A DNA stretch of 64,000 nt from an uncultured Enhydrobacter sp. (GTDB taxonomy: Bacteria; Pseudomonadota; Gammaproteobacteria; Pseudomonadales; Moraxellaceae), in contig CAMIOS010000013.1 in the NCBI GenBank assembly GCA_946222995.1, positions 1-64,000 of the forward strand, in the 5' to 3' direction. The notes under the pieces are model-generated. The model did not search any database. It was not told the DNA's origin and saw only the letters and a program-made list of their open reading frames with translations. A program made the position numbers and the translations under genes. This document shows, in pieces, positions 18,361 to 26,124 of the stretch. Within the stretch, counting starts at the first letter, position 1; each line of letters opens with the position of its first letter.

Positions 18361-18933
18361 ATGAAAAAATTTTCCATCCTTACCAGTTTGGCAATTGCCC
18401 TAAGCGCTGCCACTTTGGCGCAAGCCGACACCTATACCATCGACCCTGCCCACACCAGTGCCAATTTTGCCATTGACCACATGGGCACCAGTACCAATCG
18501 CGGCAATTTTAGCTCACTTACCGGAACCATCGAGTATAATCCAACTGCCAAAACAGGCTCGGTTGATATTACTATTCCTATCAAAAGCTTACAGACTAAC
18601 TTCCCAAAACTTGCCGAAGATGTGATGGCAGAGCAGTTTTTTAATGTTGAAAAATACCCAACCGCTCGCTTTCAATCGACCAAATGGCAGTTTAAAGGTA
18701 ATAAACCCAATAAAATCATGGGCAACCTTACGTTATTAGGGCAAACACACCCCGTAACCTTGACGGCGACCAAATTTAACTGTTACACCAATCCGCGCAA
18801 TAAAGCCTATACTTGCGGCGGCGACTTTGAAACCACCATCGACCGCACCCAATGGGGCATGAATGCCGCTACCGATTTAGATAGCATGAAAAAAGTCAAA
18901 CTTAATATACAAGTCGAAGCGGCCAAAAAATAA
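18361..18933 (+). CDS. YceI family periplasmic lipid-binding protein
   Basis: YceI proteins are periplasmic lipocalin-like barrels that bind isoprenoid-type lipids. The 190-residue precursor has a classic signal peptide (residues 1-22, basic start, hydrophobic core, cleavage after AQA), then the family opening DTYTIDPAHTSANFAIDHMG and the TNFPKLAEDVMAEQFFNVEKYP segment. The C-terminal DRTQWGMNA motif is also typical. AAGGAACC precedes the ATG. It converges on polA, and a shared hairpin lies between them. The physiological role is unknown in this organism. Confidence 0.93.
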   Translation: MKKFSILTSLAIALSAATLAQADTYTIDPAHTSANFAIDHMGTSTNRGNFSSLTGTIEYNPTAKTGSVDITIPIKSLQTNFPKLAEDVMAEQFFNVEKYPTARFQSTKWQFKGNKPNKIMGNLTLLGQTHPVTLTATKFNCYTNPRNKAYTCGGDFETTIDRTQWGMNAATDLDSMKKVKLNIQVEAAKK

Positions 18934-18952
18934 TCGCAAACTTGTAAAGCTA

Positions 18953-18983
18953 AAAAAGGGACGTAAGGCAACGTCCCTTTTTA
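18953..18983. terminator. Bidirectional terminator between yceI and polA
   Basis: A perfect 12-bp stem (AAAAAGGGACGT with ACGTCCCTTTTT) with a 6-base loop has A and T tracts on both sides, so it can serve both convergent genes. Confidence 0.85.
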
Positions 18984-19000
18984 TATTCAAATCATCAACG

Positions 19001-21859
19001 CTAATGGGCTTCATCCCAATTCTTGCCAATACCCACTTCAACTACCAAAGGCACGGCAAAATTCACATGCCAGCCTTTCTCTTGCGCTGTTTTCGATAGC
19101 ACATCTTGCATGGCGTTTTTAATCAACTTGGCAATTTCATCGACCTTATCTTCATCCGCTTCAAACACCAACTCATCATGCACTTGCAACAGCATTTTGG
19201 CATTGTCTTTTGGTAGGACGTCATTCACCGCAATCATGGCAAGTTTGATGATATCAGCGGCACTGCCTTGCAGCGGGGCATTGATGGCGGCGCGCTCGGC
19301 AGCTTGACGCACCGTACGGTTGGGGTGCTGCATATCGGGGGTATAAAGCTTGCGACCCAAAATCGTAGTAACATAGCCTTGAGTTTGTGCCTCTTGTCGG
19401 GTGGCTTGCATATAGGCTCGCACAGTGGGATAACGGGCAAAATACAGCTTAATATAGTCTTGGGCTTCTTGGCGGGTTAAGCCAAGCTGTTTTGCCAGTC
19501 CAAACTCACTCATACCATACAGCAACCCAAAGTTCACCGCCTTAGCTTGGCGACGCTCTTCGCTAGTTACGTCATCAAACGCCTTGCCCAAAATCTCAGC
19601 GGCGGTGGCTCGGTGAATGTCATGCCCTTCATTAAACGCGCGAATCAGTACTGGGTCATTGGCAAAGTGAGCCATTAAGCGAAGCTCAATTTGTGAATAG
19701 TCGGCTGATAAAATCACCCGATTGGGTGGGGCGATAAAGGCTTGACGGATCAAACGCCCCGTATCGGTGCGAATCGGAATATTTTGTAAATTTGGCTCCG
19801 TGGACGATAAACGTCCTGTGGTGGTCAATGCCTGATGGTAACTGGTGTGCACACGGTCATTGCCGTCTGCCACATTGGCAAGTGCGTCTGTGTAAGTGCT
19901 TTTTAGCTTGGATAAACTGCGATGTTCAAGCACCGTTTCAACAAGCGGGTGGTCAATGGTGGCAAGCACCGCCTCACTGGTAGAATATTGGCCTGTTTTG
20001 GTTTTTTTGCCGCCAGAGATACCCAGCCGGTCAAATAGCACTTCGCCCAGTTGTTTTGGGCTGGCAAGGTTAAAGCTTTCGCCCGCTTGTTCAAAGGCAA
20101 TTTTTTCGAGTGATTGAATTTTGTCATCAAAACGTGCCGATAACTCACCCAAAAACGCCTTGTCAATCAAGATACCATCGGCTTCCATCTGGCATAGGAT
20201 TTGGGCGATCGGGATTTCAAGTTCATGCAGCAGCTTGCCGTTGTTGGGTTCTTCTCGCAGTTTTTGACTAAATAACTCAAACAATTGATAGGTGATATCG
20301 GCATCTTCACACGCATAGTCGCTAGCAGTTTGTAGTGGGACTTTGTCAAAGGTAATTTGCTTTGCCCCTTTACCTGCCACATCTTCAAAGGTGATGGTTT
20401 GGGTGTGCAGATAGTGGCGGGCAAGATCGTCCATACCGTGACGGGTGGCAACTGCATTGATGATGTAGCTAGCGAGCATGGTATCCATTTCCCAGTTGGC
20501 GTAGCTGATATTCAAATCAATGCCATGGTTGGCTAAAACATGGGCATCGTATTTTAAGTGCTGACCGATTTTACCAATATTCGGATTTTCCAAAATTGGT
20601 TTTAATTTTGCCAGAACCTCATCACGATTAAGCTGTTCGATTGGCTGCCCTATTTCATCAATATGCGCAACTGGGACATAATAGGCTTCATGCGATTGCA
20701 GGGCGAAAGACAAACCGACAAGCTGGGCATGTTGCCAGTTCACATCGGTGGTTTCGGTATCTAGGACAAAATACGGTTCAGTTTCTAACCGTTGCAGAAG
20801 GGTGTCAAAATCCGCCTGCGTGGTCACGGTGTGCCATTGTTTAGTCGTATCGCCATGTCGGCTGGGTCTAATAGCAGTTGTCGTGGTGTTGGGCTGATTG
20901 TCGCTAGCGCTGTGTTCACCAAAGCTGGGTTGATTGGCAGGATGAAAGGGGTGATTAAGTGATTTTAGTTCACTTTTAAACCCCAATTCGGTAAAAATCG
21001 CCCGTTTTTCTTCTAGGTTAAAGCTTGGGTCAGTCGGCAATCGTAAGCTTTCCCAATCTGGTACGATATCTAAGTCGGTGACAATAGTCGCCAGTTGTTT
21101 ATCAAGGGCGATGCTGTCTTTACTTTCGCTAAAGGTTTGTTTTTGTTTGCCTTTTAGTTTGTCAATATTGGCTAAAATACCGTCCACGCTGTCATACTGT
21201 TCTAGCAATTTGACCGCTATTTTATCACCTACCCCCGTTACGCCTTTAATCCCATCGGAGGCATCGCCTTTAAGGGTCAAAAAGTCAATCATCTGGCGCG
21301 GTTCAACGCCAAATTTTTGTTTGACACCTGCGATATCATAACGTTTGTCATCAAAGCTGTTTTCGACCACCACACACGGATTGACCAGTTGACACATGTC
21401 TTTATCACCGGTCGAGATGATCACATGATGACCTTCTAGGCAAGCACGGTGGGCAAGCGTGCCGATAATGTCATCGGCTTCCACGCCTTCGATGGCGAGT
21501 AGCGGAATGCCCATGGCTTGAATCATTTTATGAATGTAAGGGATTTGCTCGGCAAGTTCGGCGGGCATTTCGGGACGGTCGCCTTTATAGCTTGGGCTTA
21601 GTTCGTGGCGAAAGGTCGGGGCTTTGGTATCAAAGGCGACTGCCATGTGCGTGGGTTGGTAGCTATTAATCAGTTTATTTAGGGCTTTAAGGGTGCCAAA
21701 AATAGCATTGGTGTGTAGCCCAGACGCGTTTTGCATGTCTTTATTGATGGCGTGAAAGGTGCGAAACATGTAATACGAGCCATCGACAAGGATAAACGGC
21801 GGTTGAGTGGTGTCAATGTGATCGGTGGGTAGCAGGGCGGTGGGGATTTGGTCAGTCAT
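19001..21859 (-). CDS. polA: DNA polymerase I
   Basis: PolA fills gaps and removes RNA primers. The 952-residue protein has all three domains: the 5' nuclease (about residues 15-300, with GVEADDIIGTLA and GVTGVGDK), the 3'-5' exonuclease with an intact FVLDTETTD motif, and the polymerase with motif A (ADYSQIELRLMAH), motif B (RRQAKAVNFGLLYG) and motif C (VHDELVFEAD). A longer open frame to 21913 would begin inside the promoter -10 box, so I chose the ATG at 21859. It is divergent from hutD and convergent with yceI. Confidence 0.97.
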   Translation of the reverse strand: MTDQIPTALLPTDHIDTTQPPFILVDGSYYMFRTFHAINKDMQNASGLHTNAIFGTLKALNKLINSYQPTHMAVAFDTKAPTFRHELSPSYKGDRPEMPAELAEQIPYIHKMIQAMGIPLLAIEGVEADDIIGTLAHRACLEGHHVIISTGDKDMCQLVNPCVVVENSFDDKRYDIAGVKQKFGVEPRQMIDFLTLKGDASDGIKGVTGVGDKIAVKLLEQYDSVDGILANIDKLKGKQKQTFSESKDSIALDKQLATIVTDLDIVPDWESLRLPTDPSFNLEEKRAIFTELGFKSELKSLNHPFHPANQPSFGEHSASDNQPNTTTTAIRPSRHGDTTKQWHTVTTQADFDTLLQRLETEPYFVLDTETTDVNWQHAQLVGLSFALQSHEAYYVPVAHIDEIGQPIEQLNRDEVLAKLKPILENPNIGKIGQHLKYDAHVLANHGIDLNISYANWEMDTMLASYIINAVATRHGMDDLARHYLHTQTITFEDVAGKGAKQITFDKVPLQTASDYACEDADITYQLFELFSQKLREEPNNGKLLHELEIPIAQILCQMEADGILIDKAFLGELSARFDDKIQSLEKIAFEQAGESFNLASPKQLGEVLFDRLGISGGKKTKTGQYSTSEAVLATIDHPLVETVLEHRSLSKLKSTYTDALANVADGNDRVHTSYHQALTTTGRLSSTEPNLQNIPIRTDTGRLIRQAFIAPPNRVILSADYSQIELRLMAHFANDPVLIRAFNEGHDIHRATAAEILGKAFDDVTSEERRQAKAVNFGLLYGMSEFGLAKQLGLTRQEAQDYIKLYFARYPTVRAYMQATRQEAQTQGYVTTILGRKLYTPDMQHPNRTVRQAAERAAINAPLQGSAADIIKLAMIAVNDVLPKDNAKMLLQVHDELVFEADEDKVDEIAKLIKNAMQDVLSKTAQEKGWHVNFAVPLVVEVGIGKNWDEAH

Positions 21860-21911
21860 ATTCGTGTCTTTTTTATGCAATATATTAAAAAAATTTGTGT
21901 TAGGATAGGGC

Positions 21912-21917
21912 ATTATA
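21912..21917 (-). promoter_or_regulatory. -10 box for polA
   Basis: A perfect TATAAT on the minus strand lies about 53 bases before the polA ATG. The -35 region is weak. The divergent hutD start is only 36 bases away on the other side. Confidence 0.5.
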
Positions 21918-21952
21918 CCTTGTTTTGCTGGACGACTTTTAGAGAAAATCGT

Positions 21953-22555
21953 ATGAATAAATTGACCCTTGCCAACTATAAAAAAATGCCATGGAAAAAT
22001 GGACTAGGCATCACCTACGAAATAGTGCAAGACCGCTTAAACAAGGATGGAAACCATTCTTTAGATGACTTTGGTTATCGCATCTCGATGGCGGATGTCA
22101 CAAGCAATGGCGCGTTTTCACTTTTTAACCATAAAGCGAGATTATTAGCCGTTATCGATGGGGCGGGCATGCACCTTAATATTGATAAACACCATGACAT
22201 GACGGTCAAAACCTTTGACGTCATCGTGTTCGATGGCGCAAGCGAGGTGGATTCGAGGTTAATTGATGGGGCGATTCGTGACCTCAATGTCATATACGAC
22301 CCACAGCGGTTTGATGCAAATTTGCAATGGCTGGCAAGACCGCAAACCGTTAACAGTCAAGCCGATACGGTGGTGGTGTTAAGTCTTGAAGATGACACTA
22401 TAGTCAGCATAGCAAACCAAACGCTCACGCTACAAAAGTACGAGAGTGTCATAATGGTAAAACAGGATAGTCAATTCAACAAAAATTTTAAATTTCATAC
22501 TTTTGATATTAATAAACCCTGTATGTTAATCGAGGTTGTTAAACTCGTTAACTGA
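21953..22555 (+). CDS. HutD/Ves family cupin protein
   Basis: The 200-residue protein belongs to the HutD/Ves family, small cupin-fold proteins associated with histidine utilisation or environmental stress. The family opening is present (YKKMPWKNGLGITYEI, about residues 7-22), followed by FGYRISMADVTSNGAFSLF and the cupin strand RLLAVIDGAGMHL. In-frame ATGs upstream would place the N-terminus across the polA promoter, so I chose the ATG at 21953 with AGAGAA before it. No other hut genes are nearby, so a role in histidine breakdown cannot be inferred from context. Confidence 0.85.
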   Translation: MNKLTLANYKKMPWKNGLGITYEIVQDRLNKDGNHSLDDFGYRISMADVTSNGAFSLFNHKARLLAVIDGAGMHLNIDKHHDMTVKTFDVIVFDGASEVDSRLIDGAIRDLNVIYDPQRFDANLQWLARPQTVNSQADTVVVLSLEDDTIVSIANQTLTLQKYESVIMVKQDSQFNKNFKFHTFDINKPCMLIEVVKLVN

Positions 22556-22596
22556 CAAAAACTAATCATCAACCACACCATTCATAAGGACATGAT

Positions 22597-23424
22597 ATGT
22601 CATCCACGTTTTATACCCTTATTAGTCGAGAAAGCCAACCCACCCAAAAATCACAGATTAGTATCGCCCATTATCGCTGTAACTTACCCTCACAAGGGGC
22701 ATGGAATGCACACGAACAACACATGGCGGCTTCCACAGGCGTATTGACTTACGAACTTGAGCGATTTATGCCGCGCTCGGATATGCGAATCGGACGTATC
22801 AGTCTCGATATTTTTGGCTTGATTCATTTTGGTGAGTTTAGCATTACCACCCAAGTCATTCGTGGCGGACGTACCATTGAACTGATTGAAGCAACCATGC
22901 AAGCGAGTGGCAAAACCTGCATCGTGGCTCGGGCATGGCGAATGCAAACCAGCGATACTAGCGAGGTCGCAGGGTTAGAGGACAACAGCATCGGGCAGCC
23001 CGACGATTATCCCGATTGGGACGGTATGAGGCATTGGGGTGGTGGTTTTATCAACAGTATTTATCTTAAAGCCGATCCTCATATCCAAGCGGGTAAAGGT
23101 ATCGTGTGGGTAAATACTGATGTTGAGATGGTCGAAGAACATGGCGAAGTTATGCCCACCTCAGACTTTGTGCATTTGATGGGCTTGGTCGATTCTGCCA
23201 ATGGCATTGTGCCGCGTATTTATCAACCCAATTATATCAAGTGGCTATTCCCGAATTTGGATTTACAAATTCATCTGCACCGCTTACCTGTGGGGGGTTG
23301 GCTTGGCTTGCAAACTGTCCAACAGCTTGGAAATGATGGCGTGGGGCTCACCAGTAGTATTTTACATGACAGCCAAGGGGCATTTGGGCGCAGTGAGCAA
23401 ATTTTAACCGTCAGAAAAGCTTGA
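22597..23424 (+). CDS. Acyl-CoA thioesterase-like protein (TesB-like double hotdog)
   Basis: The 275-residue protein looks like the thioesterase-like superfamily with two hotdog folds. The N-terminal half has RIGRISLDIFGLIHFGEFSI and a helix leading into GGRTIELIEATM; the C-terminal half has VMPTSDFVHLMGLVDSANG and DLQIHLHRLPVGGWLGLQT, which is characteristic of these proteins. The substrate is unknown. The ATG follows AAGGA at 6 bases. It lies 41 bases after hutD and may share its transcript. Confidence 0.85.
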   Translation: MSSTFYTLISRESQPTQKSQISIAHYRCNLPSQGAWNAHEQHMAASTGVLTYELERFMPRSDMRIGRISLDIFGLIHFGEFSITTQVIRGGRTIELIEATMQASGKTCIVARAWRMQTSDTSEVAGLEDNSIGQPDDYPDWDGMRHWGGGFINSIYLKADPHIQAGKGIVWVNTDVEMVEEHGEVMPTSDFVHLMGLVDSANGIVPRIYQPNYIKWLFPNLDLQIHLHRLPVGGWLGLQTVQQLGNDGVGLTSSILHDSQGAFGRSEQILTVRKA

Positions 23425-23600
23425 CACTAAAACTAAGCGTGCTGACATCCACAGATTTGACTAAGTGGCGCAAGGTCGCGATAATAATATAGTCGCGTTA
23501 TATTATAGGTTTATGCCGCAATGATTTTATCATGGCGGCAAAAATCGATGAATCGGTGGAACGCTTATTTATGGTGGGTCAGCTGTTGAAGTTCACCGAC

Positions 23601-24818
23601 CTAAACCCGCTCGCGAATGAGAAACGGGCGCGTGAGCAAGTCCTCATACGTGCCTTTGATTAAAATATCGTCTGTGACCGTCTGCACATCGGTATAACCG
23701 CCAAAAGCCATGCTAATATCCAATTCATGGCGGATAATTTCGAGCGCACGGCGTACGCCATCCTCGCCATACGCCCCCAGCCCATACAAAAATGCCCGCC
23801 CAATCATGGTCGCTTTTGCCCCTAACGCAATGGCTTTTAGCACATCTTGCCCCGAACGCACCCCGCTATCGAGCCAAATTTCGCAGCTTTTTGCATGAGT
23901 GCCCTGTTCAGCTTTTGCCGCTTGTACGATATCAGCCAGCATCGAGATACTGGACGCTGCGCCATCGAGTTGACGTCCGCCATGATTGGAAACCACCATC
24001 GCATCTGCCCCATGCCGTACTGCAAGGGCAGCGTCTTCGGGGTCAAGAATACCTTTGATAATCAGCTTGCCGCCCCATAAGTCTTTGATGCGAGCTACAT
24101 CATCCCAACTTAACGTCGGGTCAAACTGCTGCGACGTCCACGCCCCAAGCGATGACATATCCTCCACGCCTTTGACATGCCCGACGATATTGCCAAAACT
24201 GTGACGTTTGGTTTTGAGCATGTTGAGACACCATTGCGGCTTGGTCATCAAGTTTAAGATATTTGCTAACGTGGGTTTGGGTGGGGCGGATAAGCCATTT
24301 TTGATGTCTTTGTGGCGTTGACCGAGCAGCTGTAAGTCTGCAGTCAAAATGAGTGCCGAGCAATTTGCCGCTTTGGCACGCGCAATCAAATCCGCCATAA
24401 AGGCTTTATCTCGCATGACATACAACTGAAACCAAAACGGACGACTGGTATGGCTTGCCACATCTTCAATCGAGCAAATACTCATGGTCGATAACGAAAA
24501 TGGAATACCAAACTTTTCGGCAGCCCGAGCCGCATGAATCTCGCCATCCGCCCACATCATCCCCGTAAATCCTGTCGGAGCAATCGCTACCGGCATACTC
24601 ACAGCCTCGCCAATCATGGTGGTGGCAAGGCTACGACCATCCATATTGCGTAGCACCTTTTGCCGCAGTTTGATACGGTCAAAGTCGGTTTCATTGTTAA
24701 AATAGGTAGTCTGCGTCCACGAGCCCGAATCGACATAATCGTAAAACATCCGCGGCACCTTGTGCTGGGCAACTTGGCGTAGGTCTTCGATACAAGTCAT
24801 TTTGGCTAAATCTTTCAT
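23601..24818 (-). CDS. lldD: FMN-dependent L-lactate dehydrogenase
   Basis: LldD oxidises L-lactate to pyruvate at the membrane and passes electrons to quinone. The 405-residue protein is a full-length FMN-dependent alpha-hydroxyacid dehydrogenase: an N-terminal DYVDSGSWTQTTYFNNE segment, PVAIAPTGFTGMMW, FWFQLYVMRDKAF, the active-site SNHGGRQLDGA (His/Arg) and the FMN phosphate-binding LDSGVRSGQDVLKA. AAGGAG precedes the ATG. It lies 59 bases downstream of a glutaredoxin-like gene on the same strand. No lldP permease or lldR regulator is adjacent. Another member of the FMN hydroxyacid oxidase family is the main alternative. Confidence 0.88.
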   Translation of the reverse strand: MKDLAKMTCIEDLRQVAQHKVPRMFYDYVDSGSWTQTTYFNNETDFDRIKLRQKVLRNMDGRSLATTMIGEAVSMPVAIAPTGFTGMMWADGEIHAARAAEKFGIPFSLSTMSICSIEDVASHTSRPFWFQLYVMRDKAFMADLIARAKAANCSALILTADLQLLGQRHKDIKNGLSAPPKPTLANILNLMTKPQWCLNMLKTKRHSFGNIVGHVKGVEDMSSLGAWTSQQFDPTLSWDDVARIKDLWGGKLIIKGILDPEDAALAVRHGADAMVVSNHGGRQLDGAASSISMLADIVQAAKAEQGTHAKSCEIWLDSGVRSGQDVLKAIALGAKATMIGRAFLYGLGAYGEDGVRRALEIIRHELDISMAFGGYTDVQTVTDDILIKGTYEDLLTRPFLIRERV

Positions 24819-24877
24819 CGGTGCTCCTTGGCTGATTGGTATTGATGGGGCAGTAACAGCGGGTCATAAATCACAAA

Positions 24878-25150
24878 TTATTGAGTTAATGCCACAATAT
24901 CCATCAGCGAAAATGGATAAAATAGGGTTTTTTGCGGTGTGACTAACACAGGGATTTTATCAGCAAATTGTCGCATTTGAGCTTCGGGAAAATCGGCAAT
25001 ATCGACCTTTTCAAAACTAAAATCCGCCACCGCTTGGGCTTGTTGTAGCAGAATTTCTGCCTCATCACACAGATGACAGCCGAGCGTGCCATACAGCCGC
25101 CAATCGGGCGTGGACTTTGAACTGTCAATATATCGGGTTGTGGTTTGCAT
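24878..25150 (-). CDS. Glutaredoxin-like (DUF836 type) protein
   Basis: The 90-residue thioredoxin-fold protein has a CHLC redox motif near its N-terminus (WRLYGTLGCHLCDEAEILL) and the cis-proline region KIPVLVTPQ. It matches the small glutaredoxin-like family whose partner is unknown. A GTG nine bases upstream is in frame, but AGGG sits at the right distance (8 bases) for the ATG at 25150. It is divergent from mtgA and may be cotranscribed with lldD. Confidence 0.85.
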   Translation of the reverse strand: MQTTTRYIDSSKSTPDWRLYGTLGCHLCDEAEILLQQAQAVADFSFEKVDIADFPEAQMRQFADKIPVLVTPQKTLFYPFSLMDIVALTQ

Positions 25151-25174
25151 ATTTTTCACCCTAGCTAAAAACGG

Positions 25175-25180
25175 TATAAT
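25175..25180 (+). promoter_or_regulatory. -10 box for mtgA
   Basis: A perfect TATAAT lies 36 bases before the mtgA start. The overlapping minus-strand TATTAT could serve the divergent glutaredoxin-like gene. Neither has a clear -35 box. Confidence 0.45.
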
Positions 25181-25216
25181 ACGCTAAATTTTAGTTATTG
25201 TCCAAAGGAAACTGAC

Positions 25217-25975
25217 GTGAGCCAAGCCTTGCCAACCCCTCGCCGCAAAAAAGCCGCCAGTCCCTTGCCACCGCCTAAAGCAAGCGGTAGCCGTTTTATG
25301 CGGTGGCTAAAACGTCTTATTATTGCCATTATCGTGGCGATTGTGGCGTTTCACATCATGGTATTTGCGCTGTTATCCGTTTGGAAAACGCAGCCTATCA
25401 ACAACAGCATGTTTATGATTTTGCATCGCCTTGCTCACTTTGAAAGTGTAAGCCAAACGTGGGTCGAGGATAACCAAATCTCGGTCAATGTCAAGCGCGC
25501 GGCAATCGCCAGCGAAGACGCCAATTTTGTTAATCATAATGGCTTTGATGTCCAAGGCATCGAAAATGCCATCAAGAAAAACGAAAAAGCCGGGGCTATC
25601 TCGGCAGGCGGCTCAACCATTAGCCAACAGCTTGCCAAAAACTTATTTTTATACCCACAGCGTTCCTATATCCGTAAGGGTGAAGAAGCCTTGATTACCA
25701 TGATGATAGAAAATATGTGGACCAAAGAACGCATTTTGACCGCTTATCTGAATGTCGCCGAGTTTGGCAATGGCATTTATGGTATCGAAGCGGCAGCCCA
25801 ACATTACTATCAAAAGCCTGCCGCACGCTTGACCAAACGCCAAGCCGCTTCGCTTATTGCCATGTTGCCCAATCCTCGCTATTATGAAACCCATCAAAAT
25901 GACCGCCGCTTGCTGAACAAGACCCAAATTATCCTAAGGCGTATGGGGGCAGCAGATCTACCCGACAGCGAATAA
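25217..25975 (+). CDS. mtgA: Monofunctional biosynthetic peptidoglycan transglycosylase
   Basis: MtgA polymerises lipid II into glycan strands without a transpeptidase domain. The 252-residue protein has a proline/lysine-rich cytoplasmic N-terminus, one membrane segment (about residues 33-56) and a GT51 domain with the catalytic glutamate in SEDANFVNHNGFD, the GGSTISQQLAKNLFL motif and AYLNVAEFGNGIYGIEAAA. The start is GTG, well placed after AAAGGAA. It stands alone between a divergent glutaredoxin-like gene and ppk1. Confidence 0.96.
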   Translation: MSQALPTPRRKKAASPLPPPKASGSRFMRWLKRLIIAIIVAIVAFHIMVFALLSVWKTQPINNSMFMILHRLAHFESVSQTWVEDNQISVNVKRAAIASEDANFVNHNGFDVQGIENAIKKNEKAGAISAGGSTISQQLAKNLFLYPQRSYIRKGEEALITMMIENMWTKERILTAYLNVAEFGNGIYGIEAAAQHYYQKPAARLTKRQAASLIAMLPNPRYYETHQNDRRLLNKTQIILRRMGAADLPDSE

Positions 25976-26124
25976 AAACACTGGGTAAACGACAAAATAT
26001 GTTTAAAATCTTTGTCATAAAACATTAAACAAGTTACATTATACTCAATTTGCTAAAATTTACCTTTTATGGACATATTTTTTTATTGATTAATACCCTT
26101 CTAAAAACTGTAGTTACAAAGGAC

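Noticed and set aside
21860..21913. N-terminal extension of polA
   Set aside because: It would begin inside the TATAAT box, upstream of the expected transcript start.
23484..23506. Inverted repeat ATAATATA/TATATTAT between the thioesterase and lldD genes
   Set aside because: All-A/T arms of 8 bp with no T tract; too easily produced by chance in AT-rich sequence to call a terminator or operator.
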